The notes under the pieces: model-generated
What the model saw: the letters and a program-made list of their open reading frames with translations, nothing else
Told to the model about the DNA's origin: nothing
Databases searched by the model: none
Assembly: GCA_024233285.1 (NCBI GenBank)
Contig: JACKPU010000009.1
Span: 40,001-104,000 of the forward strand
Length of the DNA: 64,000 nt
Source: Opitutaceae bacterium
GTDB lineage: Bacteria > Verrucomicrobiota > Verrucomicrobiia > Opitutales > Opitutaceae
Direction: 5' to 3'
Translations under genes and position numbers: made by a program
Shown: positions 42,629 to 51,010 of the stretch, one piece after another
Layout of the letters: the number at the start of each line of letters is the position of its first letter
How positions within the stretch are numbered: the stretch's first letter is position 1

Positions 42629-45153
42629 GTTTCCTGTCGCAAAACTTGCAGGGGCGGATGGTCCGTCACACCACGACCGGAAAGCAAGCCCGTGAACAAG
42701 GTAAGCAACGGCACCATCACCAACGCCGCAACCACCGGCCCCACCGGCAGGACCGGGGCGATCTTGAAGACGAAATGCGCCAGCAGGCTGTTGGCCGCCA
42801 AGGCCAGCAGACAACCCGCCAACGCCCCCAGCAGACCGAGAATCGCGTATTCGACCATTTGCATTTGGACCAGTTGCTGCCGCGTAGCCCCCAGCGTGCG
42901 CAGGAGCACGACTTCGCGAATGCGCTGGAATCGGCCGGAAGCCACCGCCCCCGTCAGCACGATCAATCCGGTCACGACCGTGAACATCGCCATGAACCGC
43001 ACGACAAAGGAAACTTTGTCAAAAATGCCATCAAAGGTTTCGAGCAGCAGGGTCAGGTCGATGGCCGAAACGTTGGGAAATTCACGCACGACCGCCTGCT
43101 GCACTCGCGCCGAAGCCGCGGCATCCTCTGCTCGCACCGCCACGACGTAAAACTTCGGCGCGGCCTCAAGGACCCCGGCGGGAAACACCACGAAGAAGTT
43201 GGGTTCCAATCGGCGCCATTCGACTTTGCGCAAGCTGGTCACTTTCGTTTGCACGGGCACCCCCTGCACATCGAATGCAATCTCGTCACCCACGCCCACG
43301 TGCAGATCGCGCGCCAGGCCTTCTTCGATCGAAATCGGCACGACCGCGGTATCTTCGGCCACGCGTCCGGTAAACTCGCCCGCAATCAGTTCCTCGGTCG
43401 CGGTCAACGCATCACGATAGGTCGAGCGATATTCGCGCCGCAGGGTCCAGCCCGGGATTTCCAACGTTGCATCAGCCAGCAACTCCTCCGCGCCGCGACC
43501 GTTGATGGCGCGGATCTTCATCGTGACAATCGGCGCCTGTTGCAGCGCTGGCATGCCCTCCTTTTTGAGCAACGCTTGCAGCGGCTCGATCTGATCATCC
43601 TGGATGTCAAAGAACATCAGGTTGCCGCGCCCGCCGCCCCCCGTGCCTTCGATTTGCGACAGCAAGGTCACGCGCGACAGATACAGCGTAAGAATCAGAA
43701 ACGTGCCCAACCCGAGCGAAAGCAGGAGCAGCACCGTGCGATTGTTCGGCCGGTGCAGATTCGCGATGCCCTGTCGCACCACATACGGCAGGCCGCGCGG
43801 CGCCCAACGGCGGGCCGCCCACGCCAGAAAGCGCGCCAGTCCGGCCAGCAAGGCGAACCCCGCCGCCATCATGCCCGAAAAACCCAGACCCAACTGCCAA
43901 CTCTGGGTCTGCCAGATCGCAAAACCAATCACCGCCAGACTGATGATCAACCAAAGACCGGCCCGCCAAAAATCGAAACCGCGCGCTTGGTCCGCCACGC
44001 TGGAGCGAATCGCCGCGAGCGGCGATATCCGCCGGATCGCCAGTAACGGCAGCAGCGTGAACAGCAAACAGATCGCCCAGCCCGCGCCCATGCCGCGCAG
44101 CACGGCCAGCCACGAGATTTCAAAATCCACCGGCATGGGTAGCAGCCCGGCCACCGTCGCCGGCAGAATCATTTGCACCCCGAGCCCCAGCAATCCGCCG
44201 ATCCCGGCGCCGAGCAAACCGAGCGCAGCGCCCTGCGTCAGATAGACACCAAACGCCTGGCTCGAAGAAGCTCCCAGACAGCGCAATACCGCCACCGTCG
44301 CGACCTTCTGCCGCACATAAACATGGATCGCACTCGCCACGCCGATGGCGCCGAGAAACAGCGCCACAAATCCCACCAGGCTCAAAAACGCCTGCACGTT
44401 TTCAATCGTGCGTCCGAGCCGCTCCTTGCGTTCCGCGACCGTGTCGATTTGCAAACGCTCGGTGGGAAATCGCTCGCGCAAAGTCTGTTCCACCGCCTGC
44501 GGATCCTCGGTCGCCGGCAGTTTCAACGCCGCCTTGAATCGCAACAAGCTCCCCTTCCCCGCCAAGCCGGTTTCCGGCAAAAGCGCCAGGGGAATGTAAG
44601 CGCGCGGTGCCAGTTGTGTGATGGCGATCGACTCGCCCGGCACTTGTTTGACCGCTCCCAGCACCGTCAGCGTCGCACGTCCCAACTTCACCGTGTCGCC
44701 CGGCCGCACATTGAACTGCGCCAACAGCGTGTCCTCCAGAATCACCACCGCGCCGCCGTCGGCCAAACGGGAAGCAGCGTTGACCGGCGCGGTCACGAAT
44801 TCGCCGTAAAACGGAAAACTGCCCTCGACCGCGCGCACCTGCACAAGCCGCGTCAAATCCCCCGCCGTCGGGAAAACCATCATCGACGAAAAACCGACTT
44901 CGTCCGCGCGTTCACCTTGGAGATCTTCCAGGTAGCGATTGACCTCGGGGGTGAACGGCTGCCGCGACACCACGACGAGATCCGCGCCGAGCAAACCCTT
45001 GGTCTGCTCGTTGACTGCGCGTTGCAAATTGTCACTGAACGAACCCACCGCCACCAGCGCCGCCACGCCCAGCACGATGCAAAACGAATAGAGCATCAGG
45101 CGCCGCCGCGAAGCACGCGAGTCCCGCCAGGCCATTTTGAGGAGGAATTTCAT
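42625..45153 (-). CDS. YbbP-like FtsX-family ABC transporter permease
   Basis: An 842-residue permease with about ten membrane helices and two FtsX-type cores joined in one chain, like YbbP. It begins MKFLLKMAWRDSRASRRR and ends with three helices after LLRTLGATRQQLVQMQMVE. It works with the adjacent ATPase, 5 bp upstream. The substrate is unknown; YbbAP-type exporters are linked to envelope homeostasis. Confidence 0.88.
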   Translation of the reverse strand: MKFLLKMAWRDSRASRRRLMLYSFCIVLGVAALVAVGSFSDNLQRAVNEQTKGLLGADLVVVSRQPFTPEVNRYLEDLQGERADEVGFSSMMVFPTAGDLTRLVQVRAVEGSFPFYGEFVTAPVNAASRLADGGAVVILEDTLLAQFNVRPGDTVKLGRATLTVLGAVKQVPGESIAITQLAPRAYIPLALLPETGLAGKGSLLRFKAALKLPATEDPQAVEQTLRERFPTERLQIDTVAERKERLGRTIENVQAFLSLVGFVALFLGAIGVASAIHVYVRQKVATVAVLRCLGASSSQAFGVYLTQGAALGLLGAGIGGLLGLGVQMILPATVAGLLPMPVDFEISWLAVLRGMGAGWAICLLFTLLPLLAIRRISPLAAIRSSVADQARGFDFWRAGLWLIISLAVIGFAIWQTQSWQLGLGFSGMMAAGFALLAGLARFLAWAARRWAPRGLPYVVRQGIANLHRPNNRTVLLLLSLGLGTFLILTLYLSRVTLLSQIEGTGGGGRGNLMFFDIQDDQIEPLQALLKKEGMPALQQAPIVTMKIRAINGRGAEELLADATLEIPGWTLRREYRSTYRDALTATEELIAGEFTGRVAEDTAVVPISIEEGLARDLHVGVGDEIAFDVQGVPVQTKVTSLRKVEWRRLEPNFFVVFPAGVLEAAPKFYVVAVRAEDAAASARVQQAVVREFPNVSAIDLTLLLETFDGIFDKVSFVVRFMAMFTVVTGLIVLTGAVASGRFQRIREVVLLRTLGATRQQLVQMQMVEYAILGLLGALAGCLLALAANSLLAHFVFKIAPVLPVGPVVAALVMVPLLTLFTGLLSGRGVTDHPPLQVLRQET

Positions 45154-45158
45154 CGGCG

Positions 45159-45833
45159 TCACTCCACCACGGCACCGTTCTTCAGCCGGATCATCCGGTG
45201 GCAACGTTTGGCAAGTTCAAGGTCGTGGGTCACGAGCACCAGCGTGGTCCCGCGTTCGCGATTGAGCCCGAAAATCAATTCCGCCATCGCGGCGGCGGTC
45301 TCCCCGTCGAGGTTGCCGGTAGGTTCGTCACAAAAGAGAATTTTGGGCGCATTGATGAATGCGCGGGCCAAGGCCACCCGCTGCTGTTCACCGCCGGAAA
45401 GTTGCACCGGATAATGATCGGCGCGCTGGCCCAAGCCGACGCGTTCGAGCAGCGTGCGCGCCTCGTTCTCCCGGCCGGACTCGCCGCGCAGTTCGAGAGG
45501 CACCAGCACGTTTTCCAGCGCAGTCAGGGTCGGGATGAGTTGGAAGTTTTGAAACACGAATCCGACGTGTCGGTTGCGCACCGCCGCCCGGGCATCTTCA
45601 TCCAAGCCGTCGAGCAATTCGCCGGCCACCGTCACGCTGCCACCGCTCGGCAAATCGAGCCCGGCGCAAAGTCCGAGCAACGTGGTCTTGCCACTGCCGC
45701 TCGGTCCGACGATCGCGAGACTCGCGCCAGCGTTGAGCTCGAAGCTGACCTCGCGCAGGACCGTCAGCGGACCGGAAGCGCCAGGGTAAGATTGGGTGAG
45801 CCGCTCGACTTTCAGCATGATGTCATTATTCAT
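45159..45833 (-). CDS. YbbA-like ABC transporter ATPase
   Basis: A 224-residue ATPase of the LolD/MacB/YbbA class with Walker A GPSGSGKTTLLGLCAG, signature QLSGGEQQRVALARA and Walker B LFCDEPTGNLDGE. It heads the minus-strand operon and is divergent from tesA, matching the E. coli tesA/ybbA-ybbP arrangement. Confidence 0.93.
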   Translation of the reverse strand: MNNDIMLKVERLTQSYPGASGPLTVLREVSFELNAGASLAIVGPSGSGKTTLLGLCAGLDLPSGGSVTVAGELLDGLDEDARAAVRNRHVGFVFQNFQLIPTLTALENVLVPLELRGESGRENEARTLLERVGLGQRADHYPVQLSGGEQQRVALARAFINAPKILFCDEPTGNLDGETAAAMAELIFGLNRERGTTLVLVTHDLELAKRCHRMIRLKNGAVVE

Positions 45834-45899
45834 ACGCGCAATGGCCCACCCAAAACCGAATCACGCACCAACGCCAGTCCGCGGCATCGAATTTCCAGC

Positions 45900-46514
45900 A
45901 TGATGCGATTTTTGTTCTGTTTTCTAATTTTCGGTCTCGTGCATCTTTCCCCCGCCGCAACCAAAACCATTGTTTGCCTGGGCGACAGTCTGACCGCCGG
46001 CTACGGTTTGCCGAACCCCGCCGCGCAGGCTTACCCGGCACTCATCCAGGACAAAATTGATGCGGCCAAGCTGCCTTGGCGCGTCGTCAACGCCGGTATC
46101 AGTGGCGATACCACCGCCGGCGGATTGCGGCGCATCGACTGGCTGCTACGCCAGCCCATCGACATCCTCATCCTCGCCCTCGGCGGAAATGACGGTTTGC
46201 GCGGAGTCGATCCGGCGGTGACCCGGGAAAACCTGATCGGCATCATCGAGCGGGCGCGCACGCGTTATCCGAACATCGAGATCATCCTCGCCGGCATGCA
46301 GATGCCCGCCAACCTCGGCCCGGACTATCAAACCCGCTACCGAGAAGTCTTCCCCACCGTGGCCACGGCCAAGGACTGCGCACTGATTCCGTTTCTGTTG
46401 GAAGGCGTCGGCGGCGATCCGAATCTCAACCAGCCCGACATGATCCACCCGACGGCCGCGGGCCAGCAGCGCATCGCGGAAACTGTCTGGGCCGTGCTAC
46501 GACCAAAATTGTAA
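45900..46514 (+). CDS. tesA: TesA-like GDSL lysophospholipase/arylesterase
   Basis: A 204-residue exported SGNH hydrolase. A signal peptide (MMRFLFCFLIFGLVHLSPA) precedes the catalytic serine in CLGDSLTAGYGL; GGNDGLRG and the C-terminal DMIHPTAAGQ supply the other catalytic residues. It is predicted to hydrolyse esters or lysophospholipids in the periplasm. It is divergent from the YbbA-like exporter genes. Confidence 0.92.
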   Translation: MMRFLFCFLIFGLVHLSPAATKTIVCLGDSLTAGYGLPNPAAQAYPALIQDKIDAAKLPWRVVNAGISGDTTAGGLRRIDWLLRQPIDILILALGGNDGLRGVDPAVTRENLIGIIERARTRYPNIEIILAGMQMPANLGPDYQTRYREVFPTVATAKDCALIPFLLEGVGGDPNLNQPDMIHPTAAGQQRIAETVWAVLRPKL

Positions 46515-46565
46515 GCGCACGACCAGGCCATAATTCGTTGCCCGCCAGAACAGCGCAGAACTAGG

Positions 46566-47471
46566 ATGGAGTTGATGCCCTCGAAACGCATAGCGACCAC
46601 CGCGGGAATCCTGGCCCTTCTTCTCCCATGTCTCGTCCAAGGACAGGGTGTGTTTTCGGCGCCACGGCTGACCGCGTCCCTGACTTGGACTGACAACATC
46701 AGCCACACTTCGCATCTGCCGACGCTGAAGTCCGGCGAATACCAGACGGTCAGCCTGACGACGGATTACACGCGGCAGCTCACCCGCAACTGGCTGCTGC
46801 TCGGCACGGGCGAATTGCAGGTGCAACACGTCGATACCTTCAGCGCCCTCAACCATTTTGCCGGCACGGGGACGGTGAAACTGCAACGCAAATTCGGACT
46901 GGGCGCCTTTGCACCGGTGCTCCAAATCAACTCCGCGCTGGCCATTGCCCGATTCGACGAAACCCGGCGCAGCGGCTGGCAATACACGGGCGGCTTCGGA
47001 CTTTCCAAACGGTTGACCGAAAGCCTGAGTGTTGCGGCGAACGCCGCCGTGAACGAATATTTTGCCCAACGTCCCGTGTATGATGTGAGCACGCGCAAGA
47101 TCACCCTCGAAGGCGACTGGGACATCACCAGCCGCTGGCGCTTGAGCTTGGGCGGCAGCCGCACTTGGGGCCAGTATGTGGCCAACGCCGATCCGGCCAT
47201 CTGGCCCCTCGCCATCGGCGGCCAATTGGGTCCCGTGATTGAAACCCATTACAACACTCTGGCTTGGGAAGTCACCGATTCGTTCGGTCCCGGCTGGGTG
47301 GCCTATCGCAACCGCGACAGCCACGCAGACGCTTGGTGGGCCGAACTCTCACCCGCCCTGACCGACCGAACCTCCCTCTCGTTGCGCTACGAATTCGTGC
47401 GCATCACCAATGCCGTCGGCATCAAATACAATTCGGCCTACTGGACCGCAGGCGTCACGCATCAGTTCTGA
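46566..47471 (+). CDS. Outer-membrane beta-barrel protein, first of a tandem pair
   Basis: A 301-residue protein with a signal peptide and alternating amphipathic strands ending in a C-terminal Phe (TAGVTHQF), as in outer-membrane barrels. It shares blocks such as WEVTDSFGPGWVAYR and LSPALTDRTSLSLRYEF with the next gene, so the two are paralogues. No named family was recognised. It heads a four-gene set with a cupredoxin and a receptor adenylate cyclase. Confidence 0.7.
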   Translation: MELMPSKRIATTAGILALLLPCLVQGQGVFSAPRLTASLTWTDNISHTSHLPTLKSGEYQTVSLTTDYTRQLTRNWLLLGTGELQVQHVDTFSALNHFAGTGTVKLQRKFGLGAFAPVLQINSALAIARFDETRRSGWQYTGGFGLSKRLTESLSVAANAAVNEYFAQRPVYDVSTRKITLEGDWDITSRWRLSLGGSRTWGQYVANADPAIWPLAIGGQLGPVIETHYNTLAWEVTDSFGPGWVAYRNRDSHADAWWAELSPALTDRTSLSLRYEFVRITNAVGIKYNSAYWTAGVTHQF

Positions 47472-47557
47472 CCGCAGCTCGCGCCGGATCCGGAATCCGG
47501 GACTGCCGATTGCGATTGATGAAAGCCGGACTCTGCAACTACCGTTAGCTTACCTCA

Positions 47558-48442
47558 ATGGGACCTCGCTCCGTCTTTTGCACCATCGCGTTTTTCCTGT
47601 GCCTCGCGGGCACGGCAGCCGGGGCGCTTTCGAACCTGCGGCTGCAAACCTCCGCGACTTGGGCTGAGAACGTCAGTCGCTCGTCCAGCGCACTCGATTG
47701 GGCCGATGCCATGACCTACGTAGGCGGGATCAGCGCCGATCATCGGCAGCAGTTCAACTCAAGCCTCACCGGCATGATCCAATTGCAGGCCGGTGCGCTT
47801 TTCCGCCCTCAATACAACCGCAACGACGAGCTGAATTTGGGCGTAACCGGCGAACTGAAACAGAAATTCGGGCTCGGCCCCATGGCTCCGGTGCTGTCCG
47901 CCACCGGCAGCATCACGGGCAAAGCCGCACGCATGAACGGCAATGACGGCTGGACCGTCACCGGCGCCCTTAATGCCAGCAAGCGCCTCACCGAATCGTG
48001 GCGCCTCTCCGCCACCGCCGACTGGCATAATCACTACGCCGACAGCGACACATTCAACGTCCGCTACCAGCGGATCTATGGCGAATTGTTCTGGGACATT
48101 ACCGACCGCTGGCAGCTGAACTATGGTTACGGTCGCTTTTGGGGCGACCTCACCGCCAATGCTTCATGGACCATCTGGGGGCGCGCGATCTACGGATTGC
48201 TCGGTCCCGCCATCTCGAACTACTACAACGCCATGCCTTGGGAGGTCACCGATTCCTACGGTCCCGGTTGGGTGACCTATCGCGTTTACGGCAAATCGCG
48301 TTTGTGGTGGCTGCAGGTCAGCCCTGCGCTCACCGACAAGACCTCCCTTTCCCTGCGCTATGACAGTGTTTTCACCGTCAATAAAGTGAACGTCAAATAC
48401 CGAACCGATAAGTGGACCCTCAGTCTGCTGCACAACTTCTGA
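47558..48442 (+). CDS. Outer-membrane beta-barrel protein, second of a tandem pair
   Basis: A 294-residue paralogue of the preceding barrel protein, with a signal peptide, WEVTDSYGPGWVTYR, VSPALTDKTSLSLRYDSV and a C-terminal Phe (LSLLHNF). It may form a pore or a receptor for the downstream cupredoxin system; this is inference from neighbourhood only. It lies 86 bp after its partner. Confidence 0.7.
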   Translation: MGPRSVFCTIAFFLCLAGTAAGALSNLRLQTSATWAENVSRSSSALDWADAMTYVGGISADHRQQFNSSLTGMIQLQAGALFRPQYNRNDELNLGVTGELKQKFGLGPMAPVLSATGSITGKAARMNGNDGWTVTGALNASKRLTESWRLSATADWHNHYADSDTFNVRYQRIYGELFWDITDRWQLNYGYGRFWGDLTANASWTIWGRAIYGLLGPAISNYYNAMPWEVTDSYGPGWVTYRVYGKSRLWWLQVSPALTDKTSLSLRYDSVFTVNKVNVKYRTDKWTLSLLHNF

Positions 48443-48532
48443 CCCCGGCCGAGCATCGACTCGAGCATTGCTGAGCACCGGCGTCGCATCCATCGATTAC
48501 CCCCTGACTCGGCGTCATCCCACCTCCGCCCC

Positions 48533-49171
48533 ATGCGTTTGCCTATCGTTTTTCTGCTCACCGCCCTGTTTGCCCTCAACCTGCGGGCGGAGACAGCCGG
48601 GCTCACGCTGACGCTGACCTCGCAGGAAGGACCGTTGGAAGACGCCGTCGCTTCACTGACTCCACTGGATTTTGACCCGCCACCGCTTGACCGGGCGGAA
48701 GCCGAAATCGTGCAGGACAACAAGGAATACGAGCCGTATGTGACCGTTATCCGGGCCGGCACCGTGGTGCGCTTTCCCAACCGCGACAGTGTTCAACATC
48801 ACATCTACTCGGTCTCCAAACCGAAGCGCTTCGAACTGCCTCTCTATGCCAGCGGCGAATCGAAAACCGAGGTGTTCGAGCGCACCGGCGTCGTGACGCT
48901 CGGCTGCAATATTCACGATTGGATGATCGCATATGTGGTGGTCATGCACACGCCATGGTTTGCCAAGACCAAGTTTGATGGCATCGCCCGCCTCGACGGC
49001 ATTCCGCCCGGACGCTACCGCTTGGAAGTCTGGCACCCACGGCTGTCCCGGGCGTTCACCCGGGAAATCACCCTCGCCGCGGGGGAGAATCCCGGCGAAG
49101 CCCTGACCTTCAAACTCAAGCCCGATCGCCGCATCCGCCGCGCGCCCACCGGCAGCACCGGCGGCTACTGA
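48533..49171 (+). CDS. Exported cupredoxin (methylamine-utilisation-type plastocyanin)
   Basis: A 212-residue exported protein with a signal peptide and a type I copper domain (about 20-140). Likely ligands are His90 in SVQHHIYS and Cys125, His128 and Met131 in GCNIHDWM, a complete set. A C-terminal beta-sandwich (about 148-200, GIARLDGIPPGRYRLEVW) resembles a carboxypeptidase-regulatory domain. Such proteins carry electrons or bind copper in the periplasm. The cyclase gene starts 3 bp downstream. Confidence 0.82.
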   Translation: MRLPIVFLLTALFALNLRAETAGLTLTLTSQEGPLEDAVASLTPLDFDPPPLDRAEAEIVQDNKEYEPYVTVIRAGTVVRFPNRDSVQHHIYSVSKPKRFELPLYASGESKTEVFERTGVVTLGCNIHDWMIAYVVVMHTPWFAKTKFDGIARLDGIPPGRYRLEVWHPRLSRAFTREITLAAGENPGEALTFKLKPDRRIRRAPTGSTGGY

Positions 49172-49174
49172 GCA

Positions 49175-50932
49175 ATGCCATCCCTGTTCCGCTTTCGCCG
49201 TTTTCGGACAAGGTTGCTGCTCATCATTCTCGGCCTGTTGGCGGCGGCCCTTGGCGCCTCCTACATTCTGCTCGCCCGCGCCAACCGGGCCAACGCCATC
49301 GCGCACATCGAGTCGAGTCTGACCAACGCCCTGCGGGTGTTCCAATACTCGGCAGCCGTCCAACAAGACCGGATCTCCCAAAGCGCCGCGATCCTGAGCA
49401 CGGACTGGCCCCTGCGCGAACTTTACCTGCAACCCACGCTGGATGTGGAGACGCTCAACTCACTTTTGCTCAGCTACGTCGAGCGGCTCCATGTGCCCGT
49501 GGTCGGGGCTTTTGATACCGATCAAACCCTCTTGACCACCACCTTGGTCGGCATGACAGACGCCGACGCCGGCGCCTTTCGCCATCTGATCACCAAGGCT
49601 GACGAAGAGGCGACGGACTTCGCCACCGGATTCGCCTACCTGCAGGGCAAATTATACTGCCTGGTGGTCTCGCCCTTCTATGCTCCCCGCCCCGTGATCA
49701 TCGGTTGGATTGGCGGCGCATTCCCCATCGACGACGCCTTTGCTTTCGGTCTCAAGCGCACCACACAAGCTGACATTACATTCATCGGCGCCCCCGGCGG
49801 AGGCGACCGTCGCGTGCTCGCCAGCACCCTCAGCCGCAATCAAGCCGAGACTGTGGTTGCGCTGCTGCCCACCGCCATCACCGACGCCGAACACACCACG
49901 ACCGAGGTGATTGACGGTGAACCGTTCGTGACCCTGCACGCGCCGCTGCGGTTGATTGGTGATGAACCCGTGCGCATCGAACTCCAGCGTTCGCTCAACG
50001 CCGAACTCGCTCCGGCCCGGGAACTGGAAAACACGATTCTATTCATCTCGATTGCCGCGCTCATCACGGCGTCGCTCGTCGCACTCGGCGTGGCCCGCGG
50101 CGTCAGCCAGCCCGTGCAGGCACTGGCCGAACACACCGAAGTCATCGCGCGGGGCGATTACACCGCCCGGCTGCAATCCACCCGGGCGGACGAATTCGGG
50201 CAGCTCGCCGCCAGCTTCAACCGCATGAGCGAAGGCCTCGCCGAACGCGACCGCGTGCGCGACCTGCTCGACAAAAACGTCTCACCCGAAATCGCCGCCC
50301 AGCTCATGCGCGACGGTGCCATCCTCGGCGGCGAGGAACGCGTCGTCACCATCCTCTTCGCCGATCTACGTGGCTTCACCCCGCTCAGCGAAAGGCTCCC
50401 GCCGCGTGAACTCATCGGCATTCTCAATCGATTCCTCGATCGCATGAGCGCCGAGATCGAACGCCACGGCGGCGTGATCGACAAATTCATCGGCGACGCC
50501 ATCATGGCCATGTTCGGCGCGCCTGTCCCCCAAGCCGACGCCGCCGATCAGGCGCTGCGCGCCGCCCTCGGTATGGAGCAAGCCTTGGTCCGCTTGAATG
50601 CCGAGCTGAGCGCCGAAGGATACCCGGAACTCGCGATCGGCATCGGCATCAACACCGCGGCAGTTGTCGCCGGCAACATTGGCTCCCACCGGCGGCTCAA
50701 CTACTCGGTAATCGGCGACGGCGTCAACGTGGCCGCCCGCCTCGAAACCCTAACCCGCAACCCCGAATATCACACCAACATCCTGGTCAGTTCCGCCACC
50801 CTCGCCGCCGCCCAAGGAGTTTACCTTACCCGGGCTTTGGGAGCCGTCACGGTCAAAGGCCGCACCGAACCGGTTCAAATCCATGCAGTCGATGGACTTA
50901 AAAATTCCGAAACCGAAAGAGTCGTGACATAA
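49175..50932 (+). CDS. Membrane receptor class III adenylate/guanylate cyclase
   Basis: A 585-residue receptor: an N-terminal membrane helix (about 9-31), an extracytoplasmic Cache-like sensor (about 35-285) and a second helix (about 290-312). A HAMP domain follows (about 313-370), then a class III nucleotide cyclase domain. The metal-binding aspartates lie in LFADLRGFTPL (near residue 396) and DKFIGDAIMAMFG (near 441). NYSVIGDGVNVAARLE completes the site, so it should be active. It probably makes cAMP in response to a periplasmic signal tied to the cupredoxin and barrels. Confidence 0.9.
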   Translation: MPSLFRFRRFRTRLLLIILGLLAAALGASYILLARANRANAIAHIESSLTNALRVFQYSAAVQQDRISQSAAILSTDWPLRELYLQPTLDVETLNSLLLSYVERLHVPVVGAFDTDQTLLTTTLVGMTDADAGAFRHLITKADEEATDFATGFAYLQGKLYCLVVSPFYAPRPVIIGWIGGAFPIDDAFAFGLKRTTQADITFIGAPGGGDRRVLASTLSRNQAETVVALLPTAITDAEHTTTEVIDGEPFVTLHAPLRLIGDEPVRIELQRSLNAELAPARELENTILFISIAALITASLVALGVARGVSQPVQALAEHTEVIARGDYTARLQSTRADEFGQLAASFNRMSEGLAERDRVRDLLDKNVSPEIAAQLMRDGAILGGEERVVTILFADLRGFTPLSERLPPRELIGILNRFLDRMSAEIERHGGVIDKFIGDAIMAMFGAPVPQADAADQALRAALGMEQALVRLNAELSAEGYPELAIGIGINTAAVVAGNIGSHRRLNYSVIGDGVNVAARLETLTRNPEYHTNILVSSATLAAAQGVYLTRALGAVTVKGRTEPVQIHAVDGLKNSETERVVT

Positions 50933-51010
50933 GTCCAGCTTGCCTTACGCAGAAAATTTGCGATAAAGGCGACCATTCCCGAGCTGCAACCTCAACCCAA
51001 CCGTCGCCGC

